Positions 60,821 to 64,000 of a stretch of DNA of 64,000 nt are shown here, in pieces. Within the stretch, counting starts at the first letter, position 1. Each line of letters starts with the position of its first letter. The stretch is from Phyllobacterium sp. OV277. Lineage in GTDB: Bacteria; Pseudomonadota; Alphaproteobacteria; Rhizobiales; Rhizobiaceae. The notes under the pieces were generated by a model, which saw only the letters and a list, made by a program, of their open reading frames with translations, ran no database searches and was not told the origin of the DNA. The stretch is taken from the NCBI RefSeq assembly GCF_900104355.1, contig NZ_FNIY01000001.1:310001-374000 (forward strand). Reading direction: 5' to 3'. The position numbers and the translations under genes were made by a program.

Positions 60821-62173
60821 GTGAATATCCAGATATTCTCTATTCTTGTACTGATTGCCATGTTCGTTATCGCAACGATGCTGCCGATCAACATGGGCGC
60901 GCTGGCCTTTGCCGCCGCCTTTGTGGTCGGTTCGCTGATCATGGGAATGTCATCCAATGACATCTTTGCCGGGTTTCCCAGCGATCTGTTCCTGACGTTG
61001 GTTGGTGTCACCTACCTCTTCGGCATTGCCCAGAACAACGGCACTATCGACTGGCTTGTCGAGCGGGCGGTGCGGCTTGTTCGCGGACACATGGCGCTCA
61101 TCCCCTGGGTGATGTTTTTTGTCGCCGCTGTTATCACCGGCTTTGGCGGATTGAGCCCCGCCGCCTGCGCCATCCTTGCGCCTGTCGCACTGCGCTTTGC
61201 CGCGCAATACCGCATCAGCCCTGTCATGATGGGCCTCATGGTTATTCATGGCGCGCAAGGCGGCGGTTTCTCGCCGATCAGCATCTATGGTGGCATCACC
61301 AACCAGATCGTACAAAAAGCTGGCCTGCCCTACGGTCCGACAACCCTGTTCCTGTCGAGCCTGCTCTTTAACCTTGCCATTGCCGTTGTGGTGTTCTTCA
61401 TCTTTGGCGGCTGGAAAAGCCTGCGCGATCATGCGGCAGCATCCGGGCCTGATCCTGATACCCATGTGGCAGGTGCGTCGCGTTCCATCGTCGGCCATGG
61501 CGGCACCCCGGCCTCACCAGCCTATCACCGCACCGCCACATCGCCATCCGGCGCGGCAATCAACCCAAACGAAAGTTTGACCAGCGAACGTCTGCTGACG
61601 CTGCTCGGTCTGACAGCGCTTGCGGTTGGCGCACTGGTGTTCAAGTTCAATGTGGGGCTTGTAGCGATAACCGTTGCTGTCCTGCTCGCCCTGTTTTCCC
61701 CGAAAACCCAGAAGGCGGCTGTCGACAAGATCAGCTGGTCAACCGTGCTTCTGATTGCCGGTATCATCACCTATGTCGGCATCATGCAGAAGGCCGGGAC
61801 TGTTGATTACGTAGCATCAGGGATTTCCAGCCTTGGCATGCCGCTTCTGGCCGCCCTGCTCCTGTGCTTTACCGGCGCCATCGTTTCGGCCTTTGCATCG
61901 TCAACCGCATTGCTCGGCGCTATCATTCCGCTAGCAGTGCCATTCCTGATGCAGGGGCATATCAGCGCCATCGGCGTTGTCTCGGCCATCGCCATCTCGA
62001 CGACCATTGTCGATACCAGCCCGTTCTCGACCAATGGCGCGCTTGTGGTGGCCAATGCACCGGAAGCCGAGCGGGAGAGCGTCCTGCGCAAACTGCTTGT
62101 TTACAGCGCGCTGATTGCGGTCATCGGCCCCATTATCGCCTGGCTGGTTCTCGTCGTCCCCGGCGCGATCTAG
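60821..62173 (+). CDS. matC: Dicarboxylate (malonate) carrier MatC
   Basis: A 450-residue inner-membrane carrier with about 12 helices, matching the MatC N-terminal family (NIQIFSILVLIAMFVIATMLPINMGALAFA and GFGGLSPAACAILAPVALRF, then SPISIYGGITNQIVQ). It is expected to import malonate for MatB. The loop of about 65 residues in the middle (SGPDPDTHVAGASRSIVGHG) is cytosolic and variable. The start is GTG at 60821 with GAGGGAGGG upstream. It completes matA-matB-matC under MatR. Confidence 0.92.
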   Translation: MNIQIFSILVLIAMFVIATMLPINMGALAFAAAFVVGSLIMGMSSNDIFAGFPSDLFLTLVGVTYLFGIAQNNGTIDWLVERAVRLVRGHMALIPWVMFFVAAVITGFGGLSPAACAILAPVALRFAAQYRISPVMMGLMVIHGAQGGGFSPISIYGGITNQIVQKAGLPYGPTTLFLSSLLFNLAIAVVVFFIFGGWKSLRDHAAASGPDPDTHVAGASRSIVGHGGTPASPAYHRTATSPSGAAINPNESLTSERLLTLLGLTALAVGALVFKFNVGLVAITVAVLLALFSPKTQKAAVDKISWSTVLLIAGIITYVGIMQKAGTVDYVASGISSLGMPLLAALLLCFTGAIVSAFASSTALLGAIIPLAVPFLMQGHISAIGVVSAIAISTTIVDTSPFSTNGALVVANAPEAERESVLRKLLVYSALIAVIGPIIAWLVLVVPGAI

Positions 62174-62185
62174 GCGCAAAATTCA

Positions 62186-62220
62186 AGTCAGCGCATCGGC
62201 TCCCAGTCTGTGCGCTGACT
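62186..62220. terminator. Stem-loop between matC and the HAD gene
   Basis: AGTCAGCGCA (62186-62195) pairs with TGCGCTGACT (62211-62220) across a 15-nt loop. It lies between convergent genes; no T-run. Confidence 0.6.
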
Positions 62221-62225
62221 GACAC

Positions 62226-62897
62226 TTATGTTCTGACAATCGATATTTTGCCATCATTGCCGATTTCGGCGGTGATGTCGTTATAGTCGGTGATGGCTGC
62301 GTGCTGCGTGGCGAGCTTATGCACCTGCGTTGCCGTTATCACCAGCACCTCGGCTCCGGCCGCCTCTCCCGCCTGAATTCCTGCGGGCGCATCTTCGAAA
62401 ACCAGACAATCGGCAATGTCGACGCCAAGCTTCTTGGCGCCAAGCAGATAGCATTGCGGATCGGGCTTGCCGATCGATACGTCCTCGGCTGTCACCATAA
62501 TCTCGGGAAAAGGAATTCCCGCCGCTTCCATACGCCGTTTTGCCAGCAGAGCCGGAGCCGATGTAACGATGGCCCAGCTCTCTGGCGGCAGCGATTTCAG
62601 AAATGCGACAGCACCGGGAATAGCAACAATGCCTTCCACGTCGTCAATCTCCGCCCGCTCAATTTCGGCGGCTTCTGCCACGGCATCAACGCCGGGCAAT
62701 CCAAGACGGCTAATCGTATCGACACCGCGCGAACCATGCATGGTTGGCATGAAGGCTTCGACATCAAGACCTTTGCTGCGCGCCCAGTCACCCCAGACAC
62801 GCTCGGCAGCAGCAAGCGAATTGAGGACGGTACCGTCCATATCGAAAAGCAGGGCTGAAAATGGCTTGTTGAAAACCGGAGAAGTCGCTGAAGACAA
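62226..62897 (-). CDS. HAD-superfamily phosphatase
   Basis: A 223-residue haloacid-dehalogenase-like hydrolase, probably acting on a small phosphate ester. Motif I is LLFDMDGTVLN, motif II VTSAP, motif III KPDPQCYLLGAKKL and motif IV VFEDAPAGIQAG, with a helical cap inserted after motif I, as in sugar-phosphate phosphatases. The start is uncertain: the TTG at 62897 has AAAGGAAATACAAA upstream and starts close to the domain, while the ATG at 62927 lacks a ribosome binding site. It is the last gene before the frameshifted VOC gene, divergent from it. Confidence 0.87.
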   Translation of the reverse strand: MSSATSPVFNKPFSALLFDMDGTVLNSLAAAERVWGDWARSKGLDVEAFMPTMHGSRGVDTISRLGLPGVDAVAEAAEIERAEIDDVEGIVAIPGAVAFLKSLPPESWAIVTSAPALLAKRRMEAAGIPFPEIMVTAEDVSIGKPDPQCYLLGAKKLGVDIADCLVFEDAPAGIQAGEAAGAEVLVITATQVHKLATQHAAITDYNDITAEIGNDGKISIVRT

Positions 62898-63028
62898 TTT
62901 GTATTTCCTTTTGATTGGCAAAACCATCGATACACAATTGCCGCGCTTGCCCGCAACGCCTGTCATGCTAATTTCCTGATACGAATCTGACTGCATTGCG
63001 ACATGCGCGGCTGCCAAAGGAGAAATCC

Positions 63029-63411
63029 ATGTTTTCCCACTTCCACATCGGCACGAATGATTTTGCGCGCGCTTCGCATTCTACACGCCGATCATGGAAG
63101 CGCTGGGCAACCCGCTGCGCTTTTCCGACCACGCGAAACCATGGGCTGGCTGGCAGCCACAGGGCGGAGGTCGTCCGCTGTTTCTGCTAGGTGTGCCTTT
63201 CGATGGCGAGGCAGCGCATTCAGGCAATGGCCAGATGATTGCGTTTCTGGCCTCTGATCGGGCGACTGTCGATAGGATTCATGCCTTGGCTCTTGAGAAT
63301 GGCGGGCGCTGCGAAGGTCCGCCCAGCCTGCGCCTGCATTATCATCCCAATTATTTCCGCGACCCCGATGGCAACAAGATTTGCGTCTGCAACCACGATC
63401 CGGTCGAATAG
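63029..63411 (+). pseudogene. VOC-family protein gene with single-base frameshift
   Basis: The ATG at 63029 (AAAGGAGA upstream) opens MFSHFHIGTNDFARA and then loses the frame near 63075. The next reading frame resumes with FYTPIMEALGNPLRFSDHAKPWAGW and continues to a normal end at 63411 (YFRDPDGNKICVC). Inserting one base in the run GCGCGCGCTTCG (about 63065-63076) would give the continuous family sequence ARAFAFYTPIMEALG. It is therefore either a real one-base deletion or a sequencing error in a GC-rich run. Apart from this the ORF is intact, about 127 residues long. Confidence 0.85.
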
Positions 63412-63414
63412 GAC

Positions 63415-64000
63415 TTAGTGCCAATCGTTGTCGAGTTGCTCGCGTGTCTCAGCGACGGCTACGTCCCAAAGCGACAGCGAATCCGCATCGGGTCGCTGAA
63501 ACAGCCCGTAATAATTGCCTTCCCCGAGCATTTTGCGTTTCCGGCGGGCATCGACGCGGGCAAGCCCGCCAAAATCGATCTGTTCTTTCGGCTCCTGCGG
63601 TACCGGTGCTCCGGCAATCCTTGTCCACGGAAAATTCTCCATCCATGATGCGTGTGATGCGGCGGGATCGATCTCCATCACCTTTGCCCAGGTTTTCGGC
63701 GCGCGCCACCAGTCATGCAGTTTGACCGAGGCGTCAGGATGATCGTTCAGCCATTCGGAAATGACGGTTCCGGCAGGCGTATTACCGCCATGGCCGTTGA
63801 CCACCAGAATGCGCCTGAAACCATTGCGATACATGCTGGCGAGCAAATCGCGGATCACAAGCGCATAGGTGGCAAGACTGAATGTCAGCGTCCCCGGAAA
63901 ATCCATGAACGAGGATGCGAGCCCATAGGGCAATACAGGGAAAACCGGAACACCTGAAGGTTCCGCCGCATCGACGGCAATCTTCTCCGCCAGAATCATA
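63415..64000 (-). CDS. Creatininase-family amidohydrolase (5' end outside window)
   Basis: At least 195 residues of a creatininase/creatinine amidohydrolase-like metal enzyme. NGHGGNTPAG carries metal-binding residues, preceded by PYGLASSFMDFPGTLTFSLATYALVIRDLLASMYRNGFRRILVV. The family's N-terminal part with the first metal ligands (the GATEQHGPHLP-type motif) is missing, so the gene continues past base 64000; the ATG at 63999 is internal. Relatives hydrolyse creatinine, formamidopyrimidines or mycofactocin precursors, so the reaction is not determined. It converges on the VOC gene with a three-base gap. Confidence 0.85.
   Translation of the reverse strand, partial: MILAEKIAVDAAEPSGVPVFPVLPYGLASSFMDFPGTLTFSLATYALVIRDLLASMYRNGFRRILVVNGHGGNTPAGTVISEWLNDHPDASVKLHDWWRAPKTWAKVMEIDPAASHASWMENFPWTRIAGAPVPQEPKEQIDFGGLARVDARRKRKMLGEGNYYGLFQRPDADSLSLWDVAVAETREQLDNDWH

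Overview
The window reads as a chromosomal segment of an alphaproteobacterium of the order Hyphomicrobiales (Rhizobiales), most likely near Brucella/Ochrobactrum or Phyllobacterium. Supporting marks are a short second FtsZ without the C-terminal tail, a class II (B12-dependent) ribonucleotide reductase behind NrdR boxes, a matR/matABC malonate cluster, DUF1127, DUF982 and PsiF-type proteins, EcfG-type promoters (GGAAC-N16-CGTT) and nested palindromic intergenic repeats. I see no phage, integrase, transposase or CRISPR array. The genus is inference; no database was used.

Layout. 1-8.9 kb: the end of a TctA-type tricarboxylate transporter, a GT39-like membrane glycosyltransferase, tRNA-Leu(UAA), wrbA, a CinA-like protein, a universal stress protein, gpt, corA, a Nudix hydrolase and a TPR protein. 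8.9-13.3 kb: nrdJ with a long leader holding a tandem pair of NrdR boxes 31 bp apart and a third box just before the ribosome binding site. 13.5-20.9 kb: YcxB-like protein, recQ, DUF4166 protein, thioesterase, an alcohol dehydrogenase and a Tet(M)-like ribosomal protection GTPase. 21.3-28.8 kb: a BON/OmpA envelope protein with a helix-hairpin-helix partner, LysR regulator, diguanylate cyclase, hydrolase, free methionine sulfoxide reductase, PepSY protein and MscS channel.

29-39.3 kb: ftsZ2, then several small regulatory units with visible operators: a His/Gly-rich PadR repressor, a NemR-like TetR with DUF1127, GlxA divergent from an SDR, and ArsR with a VOC protein. Between them is a four-gene signalling operon (response regulator, periplasmic sensor-like protein, histidine kinase, GGEEF cyclase). 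39.5-42.5 kb: a methyltransferase, then a repeat-rich segment. Two copies of a palindromic element lie 1 kb apart with colinear flanks but an inverted 46-bp core, the second copy nested inside a 57-bp inverted repeat. A possible 6S-like RNA and a secreted protein with triplicated cysteine modules sit alongside.

42.8-54.7 kb: hemolysin III, a GST, an osmF-yehYXW-type osmoprotectant ABC operon followed by a flavin monooxygenase, a convergent metQ-metN-metI operon, a fused AhpD-like/VOC protein and a CmlA/FloR-like exporter. 55-62.2 kb: a PsiF-like protein, a quinol-type monooxygenase, an epimerase and the malonate cluster matR / matA-matB-matC, in which malonate is imported, activated to malonyl-CoA and decarboxylated to acetyl-CoA. 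62.2-64 kb: a HAD phosphatase, a frameshifted VOC gene and a truncated creatininase-family gene.
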